Part shown: piece after piece, positions 16,155 through 27,353 of the stretch
Layout: the number at the start of each line of letters is the position of its first letter
Numbering within the stretch: position 1 is the first letter of the stretch
Origin: FEB-22 sp003105195
GTDB lineage: Bacteria; Pseudomonadota; Alphaproteobacteria; Rhizobiales; Xanthobacteraceae
Length of the DNA: 64,000 bases
Direction of reading: 5' to 3'
NCBI GenBank assembly: GCA_027493405.1
Contig: JAOSKV010000001.1
Location: 560,855 to 624,854 of the forward strand
Translations under genes and position numbers: made by a program
Notes under the pieces: model-generated
The model's input: the letters and a program-made list of their open reading frames with translations, nothing else
What the model was told of the DNA's origin: nothing
The model's database searches: none

Positions 16155-17503
16155 CACAGGACCGCCTCGCGCCCGGCCGTGCGGCGGTCGACCTCGGCCG
16201 CCAGCGCGACCAGCCCATCGCTCACCCGGACCGGATAGCTGCCGTCGGCATCGCGTGCCCGCAGGCCATCCGGCAGGCTTGCGAGCCCACGCGCCGCACG
16301 CTCCCGGATCTCGCTCAAGCCCGGGGCAGGGCCGGTGCGGCGACCCGCCTGCATGACCGGCACGAGCAGCGGCTCTCCCGGCGTCGCTTCGCGCTCGAGC
16401 CCGATCGTATCGCCGCTGATGCGCCCATCCGCGCCGCGCATGCGCCAGACCTGCTTGCGGCCCGGCCAGGTGGCCTTGCCGGCCGAGCGCTTGCGGCGGG
16501 CGCGCCCGGCATACTCCTGGAGCTTGTAGGCGCAGTCGAGCGCCGGGACGTCCGAGGAGGTGGTCAGGCTCGTGCCGACGCCGAAGCCGTCGATGGGCGC
16601 GCCTGCGTCCAGCATGGCGTCGATCGAGCCCTCGTCGAGGCCTCCGCTGGCGAAGATCGTGACCTCGCGCAGCCCGCCGGCATCGAGGATACGCCGCACG
16701 CTCCTGGACAGTGCCGCGATGTCGCCGCTGTCGATGCGCACCGCCCGGATCGCGATGCCGTCGGCCGCGAGGCGCGGCGCCAGCGTGACCACTTTGCGGG
16801 CCGCCGCCTCGGTGTCGTAGGTGTCGATCAGCAGCGTGAGGTTCTGCGGCCGCGCGCGCGCGAAATTCTCGAAGGCCTCGCTCTCGTCGTCGTGCACCTG
16901 GACGTAGGAATGGGCCATGGTGCCGAAGGTCGGGATGCCGAACTGCTTGTCGGCGAGCACCGTCGCGGTGCCGGCGAAGCCCGCGAGGTAGCTCGCCCGC
17001 GCGGCGAGCAGGCCGGCCTCGGCGCCGTGCGCGCGGCGCATGCCGAAATCCACCAGCGTGCGGCCGCGGGCGGCGAGCACCATGCGCGCCGCCTTGCTCG
17101 CGATCAGCGTCTGGAAATGCAGCAGGTTGAGCAGGCGCGACTCGACCAGCTGCGCCTGCGGCAGCGGCGCCGTCACCCGCAGGATCGGCTCGTTCGGGAA
17201 GAACACGGTGCCTTCCGGCATCGCCTGCACGTCGCCCGTGAACCGGAACTCCGCGAGATAGTCGATGAGCCGCGCATTGAAGCGCCCGGTCTGGGCGAGC
17301 CAGGCGAGCTCGTCCGCCGAGAAGCGCAGGGTCTCGAGGAAGTCGAGCGCCTGCTCCAGTCCCGCCGCCATGAGGAAGCTCCTGCGGGGCGGGAGCTTGC
17401 GCACGAACAGCTCGAACACCGCGGGCTCGCTCTCGCCGCGGTCCAGATAGGCCTCGAGCATGGCGAGCTGATAGAGGTCGGTGAGCAGCGGACTGGCGTC
17501 CAT
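16154..17503 (-). CDS. pncB: Nicotinate phosphoribosyltransferase
   Basis: Encodes 449 residues. It begins ASPLLTDLYQLAMLEAYLDRG and contains FFPNEPILRVTAPL, TLVDFGMRRAHGAEAGL, AVRIDSGDIAALSRSVRRILDAGG and GVGTSLTTSSDVPALDCAYKL, all typical of NAPRTase. The enzyme joins nicotinate to PRPP with ATP to give nicotinate mononucleotide for NAD synthesis. Together with pncA downstream and prs about 6 kb away it forms an NAD-salvage set. It starts three bases after the ACP gene stop. Confidence 0.93.
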   Translation of the reverse strand: MDASPLLTDLYQLAMLEAYLDRGESEPAVFELFVRKLPPRRSFLMAAGLEQALDFLETLRFSADELAWLAQTGRFNARLIDYLAEFRFTGDVQAMPEGTVFFPNEPILRVTAPLPQAQLVESRLLNLLHFQTLIASKAARMVLAARGRTLVDFGMRRAHGAEAGLLAARASYLAGFAGTATVLADKQFGIPTFGTMAHSYVQVHDDESEAFENFARARPQNLTLLIDTYDTEAAARKVVTLAPRLAADGIAIRAVRIDSGDIAALSRSVRRILDAGGLREVTIFASGGLDEGSIDAMLDAGAPIDGFGVGTSLTTSSDVPALDCAYKLQEYAGRARRKRSAGKATWPGRKQVWRMRGADGRISGDTIGLEREATPGEPLLVPVMQAGRRTGPAPGLSEIRERAARGLASLPDGLRARDADGSYPVRVSDGLVALAAEVDRRTAGREAVL

Positions 17504-17506
17504 CGC

Positions 17507-17758
17507 TCAGCCTTTCGGTCCGCGCAGCTTCGCCTCCAGATAGCGCGTCGCACCGTCGAGCGTCGTCAGCTTCGGATAGTCGATCTCGGGGATCTCCACC
17601 CCGAGCCGGCGATGCAGGGCGATCACGAAATTCAAGTGATCCATGGAATCGATGTCCAGCGCCTCGCGCAGGTCGTCGGTCGGCCGCAACGTCCGAAGAT
17701 CCGCCTCCGGAGCGATATTCGCAAGCTCTTCCTTGATGACGGCGACGAGGTCGGTCAT
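17507..17758 (-). CDS. Acyl carrier protein
   Basis: Encodes 83 residues with the ACP four-helix pattern and the phosphopantetheine site DSMDHLNF, where Ser38 would carry the arm. It is acidic and ends in a basic KLRGPKG tail. This is not the housekeeping ACP, which normally lies beside fab genes and reads DSLDTVEL. Its ATG overlaps the E2 stop (ATGA), so it is made together with pyruvate dehydrogenase. Similar small ACPs follow dehydrogenase E2 genes in some proteobacterial clusters; its partner here is unknown, though the ACP-FAAL-acyltransferase fusion at 44903-47734 suggests specialised acyl transfer. Confidence 0.88.
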   Translation of the reverse strand: MTDLVAVIKEELANIAPEADLRTLRPTDDLREALDIDSMDHLNFVIALHRRLGVEIPEIDYPKLTTLDGATRYLEAKLRGPKG

Positions 17759-18991
17759 AGGCTCTCGGGCTCCTGCAGCAGCTTGCCGATCTCGGCGAGG
17801 AACAATGCGCCGGCATGACCGTCGCTCGCCCGGTGGTCGGCCGAGAGGGTGACGGTCAGGACGGGGCGGGGGCCGATCGCCCCGTCGATCACCCAGGGCC
17901 GGGTCACGACCTTGCCGAAGCCGACGATCGCGACCTGGGGCGGATAGATGATGCCATAGAGCGCCTCCACGCCGCGCTCGCCGAGGCTCGTCACCGTGAT
18001 GGTCGCATCGGCCATCTCGGAGCTGCGGATGCGCCCGGCGCGCGTGCGCTGGATCAGGTCGCGCAACCGTGTCATGATCTGATCGGGGCCCATCCGGTCG
18101 ACGTCGTGCAGCGCAGGCGCCGCGAGCCCGCCGCCGCGGATCGCGATCGCGAAACCGACATGGACGGCCGGCGCCGGCTCGAACCTCCCCTCGCGATGGA
18201 AGCCGTTGAAGACCGGGAAGCGCCGCGCCGCGAGCGCGACCGCTTTCACGGTCAGGGCCGCGAGCAGCAACCGGTCCTCCGGCGCCCGCTCGGCATTGGT
18301 GCGCGCGAGCCAGTCCTGGCAGTGGCCGAGGTCGACTTGATGCTCAAGATAGTAATGGGGAATCTCGCGCTTCGATCGCGCCATCGCGGCCGCGATCGCG
18401 ACCCGCATGGCGTCGAGGTCGAGCCCGCGGCCCTTCTCGGCCGCAGCGCCGGCGGGCGCCGGCCTGGCGGCCCGCTCCACGTCCGCGCGCACGACCGCGC
18501 CCCCCGGACCGGTGCCAGCGAGACGCGCAAGGTCGACGCGCTGCGCCTCGGCCAGCCGCCGCGCCGCCGGCGAGGCGCGGGAGCCGCAGCGCCTCCGCGG
18601 GCGGGGCGGGGGACGGCGGCAGGGGCGTGGGCGGCACCGCGATCGGAGGGGCAGCGACAGGCTGCGGCGGCGCGGCAGCCGGCGCCGGCGTTTCGCCCAC
18701 CACCGCCGCCGCCGCCGGAGCGCCCGGCCCGGGCGCGGCGGCCGGCACACGTTCGCCGTCGCCGTGGATGCGCGCCAGCGGCGTGCCCACCGGGACCTCG
18801 GTGCCGACATCGACCAGGATCTGCGCGACCGTCCCGGCCTCGAAGATCTCCACCTCGATCGCACCCTTGGCGGTTTCCACGACCGCGACCACGTCGCCCC
18901 GGTTCACCCGGTCGCCTGGCTTCACCATCCATTCGACCAGGGTGCCGGCCTCCATGTCGGCGCCGAGCGACGGCATGGCGAAGTCGATCAT
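17755..18991 (-). CDS. pdhC: Dihydrolipoamide acyltransferase E2 (frameshifted)
   Basis: About 411 residues after correction. The N-terminal lipoyl domain (MIDFAMPSLGADMEAGTLVE, with the lipoylated Lys in VETAKGAIEVE) is followed by an Ala/Pro linker. A one-base insertion near 18579-18585 shifts the frame there. The second frame then gives the E1/E3-binding domain (RASPAARRLAEAQRVDLARLAGTGPGG) and the catalytic domain, ending with the active-site VTLSADHRASDGHAG. E2 passes acetyl from lipoate to CoA. The length of 1237 bases, one over a multiple of three, supports a single extra base. The start overlaps the E1-beta stop. No E3 is present; dihydrolipoamide dehydrogenase would come from elsewhere. 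Confidence 0.85.
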
Positions 18992-20001
18992 GTCGGAGCC
19001 TGCATACGCCCGAGCGCCGCCTTCGCGGCCGCCACGATCTTCGCCGCCTGCGGCAGCGCCGCCTGTTCCAGGTGGCGCGGATAGGGGATCGGCACCTCCT
19101 CGCTGCACACGCGGCCGATCGGGGCATCCAGCTCCCAGAAGGCCTGCTCGACGATACGGGTGCAGATCTCGGCGGCGAGGCTGCCCGAGCGCCAGCCTTC
19201 GTCCACGATCACGGCGCGGCGGGTCTTGCACACCGAGGCCATGATGGTCCCATCGTCGAGCGGCCGCAGGCTGCGCAGGTCGACCACCTCCGCCGCGATC
19301 CCCTCGGCGGCGAGCGTCTCGGCCGCCTCGAGCGTCTTGCCGAGCGAGCCGCCATAGGTGATCAGCGAGACGTCCCGGCCGGGGCGGCGGACGGCCGCCG
19401 AACCGATGTCGACCGGGCCGGCATCGGCCGCCAGCGTGCCGGTCACGTTGTAGAGCATCACGTTCTCGAAGATCAGCACCGGATCCGGATCCTCGAGCGC
19501 GGTCCACAGCATGCCGCGCGCGTCCTCCAGCGTCGCGGGTGCCAGCACCTTGATCCCCGGGATATGGGCATACCAGCCTTCCAGGCTGTGCGAATGCTGC
19601 GCCGCGAGCTGGCGTCCGGCGCCGGTCGCCATGCGGATCACCACCGGCACGCCGAACTGATCGCCCGACATGTGCCGGATCGTGGCGGCCGTATTGAGGA
19701 TCTGGTCGAGTGCCAGCAGGCTGAAGTTCACGGTCATCAATTCGACGATCGGACGCATGCCCGCCATGGCGGCGCCGATGCCGGCACCCGTGAACCCGGA
19801 TTCCGAGAGCGGGGTGTCGCGGATGCGCTCGGGGCCGAACTCGGCGAGCAGCCCCTTGCTGACCGCATAGCAGCCGCCGTAGCGCCCGACATCCTCGCCC
19901 ATCAGGAACACGCGCGGGTCGCGGCGCAGGGCGTCGCGGATCGCTTCGCGCACCGCGTCGCGGTAAGTGATCTCGGTGGTGCCCGGCGTCCGCTGGTCCA
20001 T
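18988..20001 (-). CDS. pdhB: Pyruvate/acetoin dehydrogenase E1 component, beta subunit
   Basis: Encodes 337 residues, the usual length for E1-beta. Motifs include ITYRDAVREAIRDALRRDPRVFLMGEDVGRYGG (split here only by convention), DTPLSESGFTGAGIGAAMAGMRPIVE and AQHSHSLEGWYAHIPGIKVLAPAT. With E1-alpha it forms the thiamine diphosphate-dependent heterotetramer that decarboxylates pyruvate (or acetoin) and acylates the E2 lipoyl domain. It starts 12 bp after E1-alpha and overlaps E2 by four bases. Sequence alone does not separate pyruvate from acetoin or branched 2-oxo acids. Confidence 0.92.
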   Translation of the reverse strand: MDQRTPGTTEITYRDAVREAIRDALRRDPRVFLMGEDVGRYGGCYAVSKGLLAEFGPERIRDTPLSESGFTGAGIGAAMAGMRPIVELMTVNFSLLALDQILNTAATIRHMSGDQFGVPVVIRMATGAGRQLAAQHSHSLEGWYAHIPGIKVLAPATLEDARGMLWTALEDPDPVLIFENVMLYNVTGTLAADAGPVDIGSAAVRRPGRDVSLITYGGSLGKTLEAAETLAAEGIAAEVVDLRSLRPLDDGTIMASVCKTRRAVIVDEGWRSGSLAAEICTRIVEQAFWELDAPIGRVCSEEVPIPYPRHLEQAALPQAAKIVAAAKAALGRMQAPT

Positions 20002-20013
20002 GACTGTGGCGCC

Positions 20014-21002
20014 CTAGGCGCTCCTCTCCGCATAGGTGAACCGCATGATCTGCTCGACCGGCTCCCAGGTGCCGGCCTCCGCGAAGGCGACGGCCGCGTC
20101 GATCTCGGCCGCGACCTCGGTCTCGATGCGCTCCAGGTCTTCCGGATGGAGCAAATGGTTCGACTCGAGCCACGTGCGGAAGCGCGCGATCGGTTCCTTC
20201 GGCCGCCAGGCCTCGATCTCTGCCTTGTCGCGATAGAGCTGGGCGTCGAACATCGAGTGCGGGCGCAGCCGGTAGGTGCGGCATTCGAGGAAATGGGGCT
20301 TGCCGCTCTCGCGCACCGCATGCACCGCGCGGCGCGCCGCGGCCTCGACCGCGATCACGTCGTTGCCGTCCACGGCCTCCGCCGCGATGCGGTAGCAGCC
20401 CGCCTTGCGCTGGATATCGGTCTCGGACTCCGAGAGCGCCAGCGCCGTGCCCATGGCGTAGAGATTGTTCTCGCACACGAACAGCACCGGCAGGCTCCAC
20501 AGCGCGGCGAGATTGAGGCTCTCGTGGAACTCGCCTTCCGCCACCGCGCCCTCGCCGAAGAAGCAGGCCGTCACGACGCCGTCGCCGCGCATGCGATCCG
20601 CCAGCGCGAGCCCGACCGCGAGCGGCAGGCCGCCGCCGACGATGGCGTTGCCGCCGTAGAAGTTGGTGGCGCGGTCGAACAGGTGCATGGAGCCGCCGCG
20701 CCCGCGGCTGCAGCCCTCCTGCTTCCCGTACATCTCGGCCATGACCGCGGTCATCGGCACGCCGCGCACCAGCGCGTGGCCGTGCTCGCGATAGGTCGCG
20801 ACGATCCGGTCGCGCGCCTCGAGCACCGGGATGACGCCGGCCGCCACCGCCTCCTCGCCGTCGTAGAGATGCAGGAAGCCGCGGATCTTCTCGCGCGTGT
20901 AGAGCTCGGCGCACTTGTCCTCGAAGCGGCGGATGCGGATCATCTGCCGGAGCAGCTCCAGCACGTGGACGCGCGAGAGGCGGGGCTTGTCGGTCGCGGC
21001 CG

Positions 21003-21006
<4 letters not shown>
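20014..21006 (-). CDS. pdhA: Pyruvate/acetoin dehydrogenase E1 component, alpha subunit
   Basis: Encodes 330 residues. The sequence has MIRIRRFEDKCAELY, GFLHLYDGEEAVAAG, YREHGHALVRG and GRGGSMHLFD. Its thiamine diphosphate motif starts GEGAVAEGEFHESLN rather than the usual GDG and ends CENNLYAMGT. Phosphorylation-loop-like YRLRPHSMFD is present. It pairs with the beta subunit encoded next. The start codon overlaps the stop of the acetyl-CoA synthetase-like gene, so acetate activation and pyruvate oxidation are made in step. Confidence 0.92.
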
Positions 21007-22757
<1,751 letters not shown>

Positions 22758-22805
22758 GTCCGACCTCGATGCCTCGTCCCTGTCCACGCTCCGGCTTCGC
22801 GGTCG

Positions 22806-23201
22806 CTAACGGACGCGGCGGGCCGGCGCCGAAGCGAGATCCGTCCGGCTGACGATTCCGACGATCCGCCCAGCCGCCACGACCGGGACGCGATCGATGC
22901 CCTTGCTCTCGAGCAATGCGGCCGCGGCGTCGAGGGACGCATCCGGTGCGATCGACGCGACCTGGTGGGTCATCACCTCGGCGACAGTCTTTTCCCGCGC
23001 CGCCGCGGGCGCTTTTTCGAAGTCCAGGCCCGCCCTGTACATCAGGTCGCTCTGGCTGATGACGCCGACGAGACGGCCCGCGTCGTCCACGACAGGTGCG
23101 CCACTGATTTCGTGCTCGGCGAAGAGCTCGGCGACCTCGCCGAGCGCCTGCTGCGGTTTCACGACGATCACTCGGGATATCATCACGTCCTGGACGCGCA
23201 T
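22806..23201 (-). CDS. Two-CBS-domain protein
   Basis: Encodes 131 residues consisting only of a CBS pair: residues 7-60 (VQDVMISRVIVVKPQQALGE through LVGVISQSDLMYRA) and 72-125 (VAEVMTHQVASIAPDASL through IVGIVSRTDLASA). CBS pairs bind adenine nucleotides and report energy state. This is the same plan as mycobacterial hypoxic response protein 1 (Rv2626c). It is the first gene of the 14-gene operon, 47 bp after an FNR/FixK box, and may sense AMP/ATP for the enzymes that follow; the partner is unknown. Confidence 0.9.
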   Translation of the reverse strand: MRVQDVMISRVIVVKPQQALGEVAELFAEHEISGAPVVDDAGRLVGVISQSDLMYRAGLDFEKAPAAAREKTVAEVMTHQVASIAPDASLDAAAALLESKGIDRVPVVAAGRIVGIVSRTDLASAPARRVR

Positions 23202-23248
23202 GCGGATCTCCTTTGTAGGAAGGATCGGACGTCGCAGCCTCGTGGTCG

Positions 23249-23262
23249 TTGATGTGCGTCAA
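23249..23262. promoter_or_regulatory. FNR/FixK-type box for the CBS-led operon
   Basis: TTGATGTGCGTCAA lies 47 bp before the CBS gene start at 23201 and would drive transcription leftward through about 12 kb of tightly spaced genes. Confidence 0.82.
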
Positions 23263-23368
23263 CCGAGACGCACGGCTTGCGGCCTGCGCTTCACGCGGTC
23301 CGTCGCGCGCGATTGCTGCATCGCAGCACGACGCTGAGGTCGGCCACGCGCGCCGCATGCGTCCGCTG

Positions 23369-23382
23369 TTGACGCGGATCAA
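23369..23382. promoter_or_regulatory. FNR/FixK-type box for the second ABC importer
   Basis: TTGACGCGGATCAA lies 55 bp before the binding-protein start at 23438 and faces rightward. It is a second, separate box in the same 236-bp divergent region. Confidence 0.82.
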
Positions 23383-23437
23383 ACCGTTTCTGGAACTCCT
23401 CGATAAGCTGCGTGACCTCTTGCCGAAGGAGAGAGCC

Positions 23438-24571
23438 ATGGTTCGCCAACCGCTGACACTTGCTCTGGCGTTGGTCGGGGCGCTGGTCGCCTCGAGTCCG
23501 CTCGCCGCGCAGACTTCCGACACGATCGAGAACGAGCTCGTGCTGATCACGCCGGTCGCCAAGACGCTGACCGACCCGGCGCTGGCCGATTTCGCCAAGT
23601 ACGCCAAGGAGAAATGGAACGTCACGGTCCGCACCAGCGCGCTCGCGGCCGGCACGCCGGTCGCCTATGGGCGCATCGTGGAATGGAAGGGCCGGCCCGA
23701 GGCCGACATCTTCTGGGGCGGCGAGAGCGCGCTCTACGACAAGCTCGCCGAGCAGAACCTGCTCGCCAAGCTGGACCTGCCCAAGGACGTCATGGACGCG
23801 ATTCCGACGAGCATCGGCAAGCCCAAGGCGATTCCGCTCAAGGACCCCAAGGGCTACTGGACCGGCACGGTGCTCGAGCCCTACGGTCTCGTGTATCACC
23901 CGCGGCTGTTCCAGCGGCTCGGCATCCCCGAGCCGAAGGACTGGGACGACCTGCTGCATCCCAAGCTCAAGGGCCAGGTGGCGCAATGCGCGCCGACGCG
24001 CTCGAGCAGCAGCCACGCGACCTACGAGGTCATCCTCCAGCGCGACGGCGACGAGAAGGGCTGGGAATGGCTGCGTCGTCTCGGCGGCAATACCGGCATC
24101 TTCACGGCCCGCAGCCGTGACGTTCCCTCGGTCGTCGCGAAGGGCGAGTTCGCGGCCGGCTTCGCGGTCCCGAGCTACATGGCCTTCGAGGACCGGCTCG
24201 CGGGCTTCGACATCAAGTATGTCGCGCCGAAGACCGCCTGGATCACGCCCGAGCCCATGGCGATCCTGGCGGGCTCCCGCCGCCCGAAGGCGGCGCGCGC
24301 CTTCGTCGAGTACATGCTCTCCGAGCGCGGACAGCGCATGGCCATGGAACGCGGCGTGTTCCCGATCACGCCGAAGTATCGCGTGCAGGGCGCCCCCGGG
24401 TCGACGGCCGAGATGGCGGTCGAGTTCACGGGCGGCATGCGCTCCTATTTCGATCGCGAGGTCACCAACATCTACGAGGACGAGATCGCACAGAAGCGCT
24501 ACGAGCAGGTCAACTCGACCTACCGCAAGGAGATCGAGGCGGCCTGGGACGAGCTGAAGAAGCGCTACTGA
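23438..24571 (+). CDS. ABC importer periplasmic binding protein (ferric/phosphonate type)
   Basis: Encodes 377 residues. Signal peptide 1-24 (RQPLTLALALVGALVASSPLAA-Q). The mature part matches family 1 binding proteins of the Fe3+/2-aminoethylphosphonate group: NELVLITPVAKTLTD, RPEADIFWGGESALYDKL, LVYHPRLFQRLGIPEPKDWDDLL, RSSSSHATYEVILQ and AFVEYMLSERGQRMAMERGVFPI. Ligand not assignable. GAAGGAGAGA precedes the ATG. First gene of a three-gene importer operon. Confidence 0.86.
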   Translation: MVRQPLTLALALVGALVASSPLAAQTSDTIENELVLITPVAKTLTDPALADFAKYAKEKWNVTVRTSALAAGTPVAYGRIVEWKGRPEADIFWGGESALYDKLAEQNLLAKLDLPKDVMDAIPTSIGKPKAIPLKDPKGYWTGTVLEPYGLVYHPRLFQRLGIPEPKDWDDLLHPKLKGQVAQCAPTRSSSSHATYEVILQRDGDEKGWEWLRRLGGNTGIFTARSRDVPSVVAKGEFAAGFAVPSYMAFEDRLAGFDIKYVAPKTAWITPEPMAILAGSRRPKAARAFVEYMLSERGQRMAMERGVFPITPKYRVQGAPGSTAEMAVEFTGGMRSYFDREVTNIYEDEIAQKRYEQVNSTYRKEIEAAWDELKKRY

Positions 24572-24598
24572 GCCACGCGGACCCGGAGAGCCTGCGCG

Positions 24599-25671
24599 AT
24601 GCGTATCGACATTCAGAACGTCACCAAGCGCTTCGGGTCCATGGCGGCGGCAAATGCCGTCAGCCTCACGGTGCAGGAGGGTGAGCTCTTCACCCTCCTG
24701 GGGCCGTCCGGCTGCGGCAAGACCACGCTCCTGCGCGTGGTCGCCGGATTCAACGCGCCGGACGAGGGCGACGTCCTGTTCGCCGGCCAGAGGGTCAACG
24801 ACATGCCGCCGCACGAGCGCGGCATCGGCATGGTGTTCCAGAATTTCGCATTGTGGCCGCACATGACGGTGTTCGAGAACGCCGCCTACGGCCTCAGGCT
24901 GCGCCGGATCTCGCGCAGCGACATCACGGCGCGCGTGAATGCGGTTTTCGACAAGGTCCGTCTCGCGGGCCTCGGCGAACGTTATCCGGGCCAGCTCTCG
25001 GGCGGGCAGCAGCAGCGTGTCGCGCTCGCCCGCGCGTTGGTGCTCAATCCGAAGATCCTGCTGCTCGACGAGCCGCTCTCGAACCTCGATGCCAAGGTTC
25101 GCGTGCAGGTGCGTCAGGAGATCCGCAAGCTGCAGCAGGAGCTCGGCATTACCACGATGTACGTGACCCACGACCAGGAGGAGGCGCTCACCCTCTCGGA
25201 CCAGATCGCGGTGTTCAACGAGGGGCGCGTGCTCCAGATCGGGCCGCCGAAGCAGCTCTACGAGCGCCCCGCCAACCGTTTCGTCGCCGATTTCATCGGC
25301 ATCAACAACATCATCGAGGGCGTGGTCGACGCGACCGAGCCCGGCAAGGGGCTCCGCGTGCGCACCGCGGTCGGCGAGATCGCCGCCCTGTTCGATCCGC
25401 GTTTCAAGGCGGGGGATGATTGCGTCGTCTGCATCCGGCCCGAGAATGCGGACGTCGGCGAAGGCCCCCCGAACGCAATCGCGTGACGGGCCGGATCAGC
25501 TTCGCGGCCTATCTCGGCAATACCCTGCGCTACGACATCGAGCTCGCTCCCGGCGTGATCTTCAAGGTCGATATCCGCGACGTCTGGCATCACGAGCGCC
25601 TCGCCACGGGGACGGAGGTCGCGATCAGTTTCCTGCCCAGCAGCACCGTTCCCGTGGCGGTGATCCAATGA
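24599..25671 (+). CDS. ABC importer ATP-binding protein (frameshifted near C-terminus)
   Basis: About 357 residues after correction. Walker A GPSGCGKTT, Q-loop FQNFALWPHM, signature LSGGQQQRVALARAL, Walker B ILLLDEPLSNLD and THDQEEALTL are in frame. At the C run 25465-25470 one C appears missing: the first frame stops at 25486, while the next frame continues the TOBE-like domain (TGRISFAAYLGNTLRYDIEL through VPVAVIQ) to 25671. Adding one C gives a normal 357-residue ATPase. The corrected stop overlaps the permease ATG. If the frameshift were real, the ATPase core would survive but lose its regulatory end. Confidence 0.87.
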
Positions 25672-27337
25672 CGCTTCCCCGCCTGCGCCTCGGAACGCTC
25701 GGCTTCATCCTGATCTGGGCGTTCCTGATCGTCTTCATCGTCTATCCGCTGATGCGGATCTTCTACGACGCCTTTTCCAACGAGGCGGGCGAGCTCACGC
25801 TCGTGAACTTCCAGGAGTTCTTCACCGACTCCTATTACCTGCGCTCGTTCTGGAAATCCATGGTGCTCGGTGTCTCCGCCGTCATCACGACCTCCGTCAT
25901 CGGCATCGCGGTCGCCTTCCTGCTGCTGCGCTATGACTTCCCGGGCCGCAACCTGTTCTCCTACCTCACGATGCTGCCGCTGATCCTGCCGCCGCTGGTG
26001 GGCGTGCTGGGATTCACCTTCATTTTCGGCCGGGCCGGCACCGTGAACGTGCTGCTCTACGACTGGTTCGGCCTCGAGCCGATCAACTTCATGTACGGTA
26101 TGCACGGGGTGCTACTGGTCGAGACCGTGCACCTGTTTCCGATGATGACGCTCAGCGTTCTCGACGCTCTCTCCAAGGTCAATCCGACCCTCGAGGAGGC
26201 CGCCCAGGGCATGGGCGCCAAGGGCTGGCGCCGCTTCCTCGACGTGACGCTGCCGCTCACCACTCCCGGCTATGTCTCGGGAGCGCTCCTGGTCTTCATC
26301 TGGACCTTCGCGGACTTCGTCACGCCGCTGGTGCTCGGCGTGCAGGACCTCCTCGCGCCGCAGGCCTATCTCAACATCGTGCAGTTCGTCGACCGGCGCA
26401 TCTTCCGGATGGGCATCGTGATCTCGGCGCTGTTAGTTGTGTGGCCATCCTGTTCGTGGTCGCGGCACGGCAGTACGTGGCGATCAAGGACTACAGCTCG
26501 CTCACCTACACCAAGATCGAGCGGCGCCGGCTCGGGCCGGTCAAGCGCTGGGTCGCGGTCGGCTTCCTCTCGCTGCTGCTGTTCATCTCCTTCGTGCCGC
26601 AGGTCGGCGTCCTGCTGGCCGCGGTCGGGCGAGGCTGGTCGCTCACGCCGTTCCCCACCATCTACACCCTGGAGTTCTTCCGGCAGGTGAGCATCGAGTC
26701 GCCGAAGTTCATCATCAACTCGTTCGTCTTCTCCGGGCTCGCGGTCTTCTTCTGCCTGCTGATCGGCGTGCCGATGGCCTGGATCCTCAGCCGCACCCGC
26801 GCGCCCGGCCGCAACACCATGGACGCGCTCACCACCCTGATCCTGGCGATCCCGGGCACCGCCATCGGCATCGCCTATATCCGCGCCTTCAATTTCCCCC
26901 TGCCAGGGATCGAACTCCCGCTCACCAGCATGTGGATCATCCTGCCGCTGGTGCTGGCGGTGCGGCGCTTGCCCTACACGGTGCGCGGCAGCCATTCCTC
27001 GATCCTGTTGGTGCACAAGTCGATGGAGGAGGCGGCCGAGAATGTCGGCGCCTCCAAGCTGCGCACCTTCCGCGACATCACGGTGCCGCTGGTGTGGAAG
27101 GGGATCCTGGTCGGCGGCCTGTTCTCGTTCCTCACCTCGATCCAGGAGGCATCCGCCACGATCTTCCTCACGCTCGGCGGCTGGGAGATGATGCCCTTCG
27201 GCATCTTCACCTTCTACATCGCGGGCTCGCAGAGCCAGGCGGCGGCGCTGGGCGTGATCCTGATCGTGATGTGCGCGGTGAGCCTGTATATCGTGAACCG
27301 CGTGGCCGGGACCCGCGTCGGCGGCCTGTTCGGCTGA
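25668..27337 (+). CDS. ABC importer fused double permease (frameshifted in the middle)
   Basis: About 556 residues after correction, the FbpB-like plan of two six-helix permease halves in one chain. The first half has the EAA loop LEEAAQGMGAKGWRRFLDVTLPL; the second has MEEAAENVGASKLRTFRDITVPL. One missing base near 26431-26441 (around TGTTAGTTGTGTGG, unusually A/T rich here) moves VAILFVVAARQYV into another frame. Both loops being intact argues that the natural gene is whole. It is convergent with gpsA, with 16 bases between them. Confidence 0.87.
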
Positions 27338-27353
27338 GGCTGACGCCCGGCGC

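Noticed and set aside
13555..16218. Long minus-strand frame of 887 codons covering parts of three genes
   Set aside because: Only the last 353 codons, starting at 14616, encode the ABC ATPase; the earlier part is a shadow of the permease and nicotinamidase genes.
23249..23382. Start of the binding protein at 23249, giving a longer protein
   Set aside because: That extension would contain the FNR box at 23369 and lacks a signal peptide at its start; ATG 23438 has both a ribosome site and signal peptide.
25668..27337. Two separate permease genes instead of one
   Set aside because: The two halves join without gap or ribosome site around 26435; together they match the fused FbpB-like plan.
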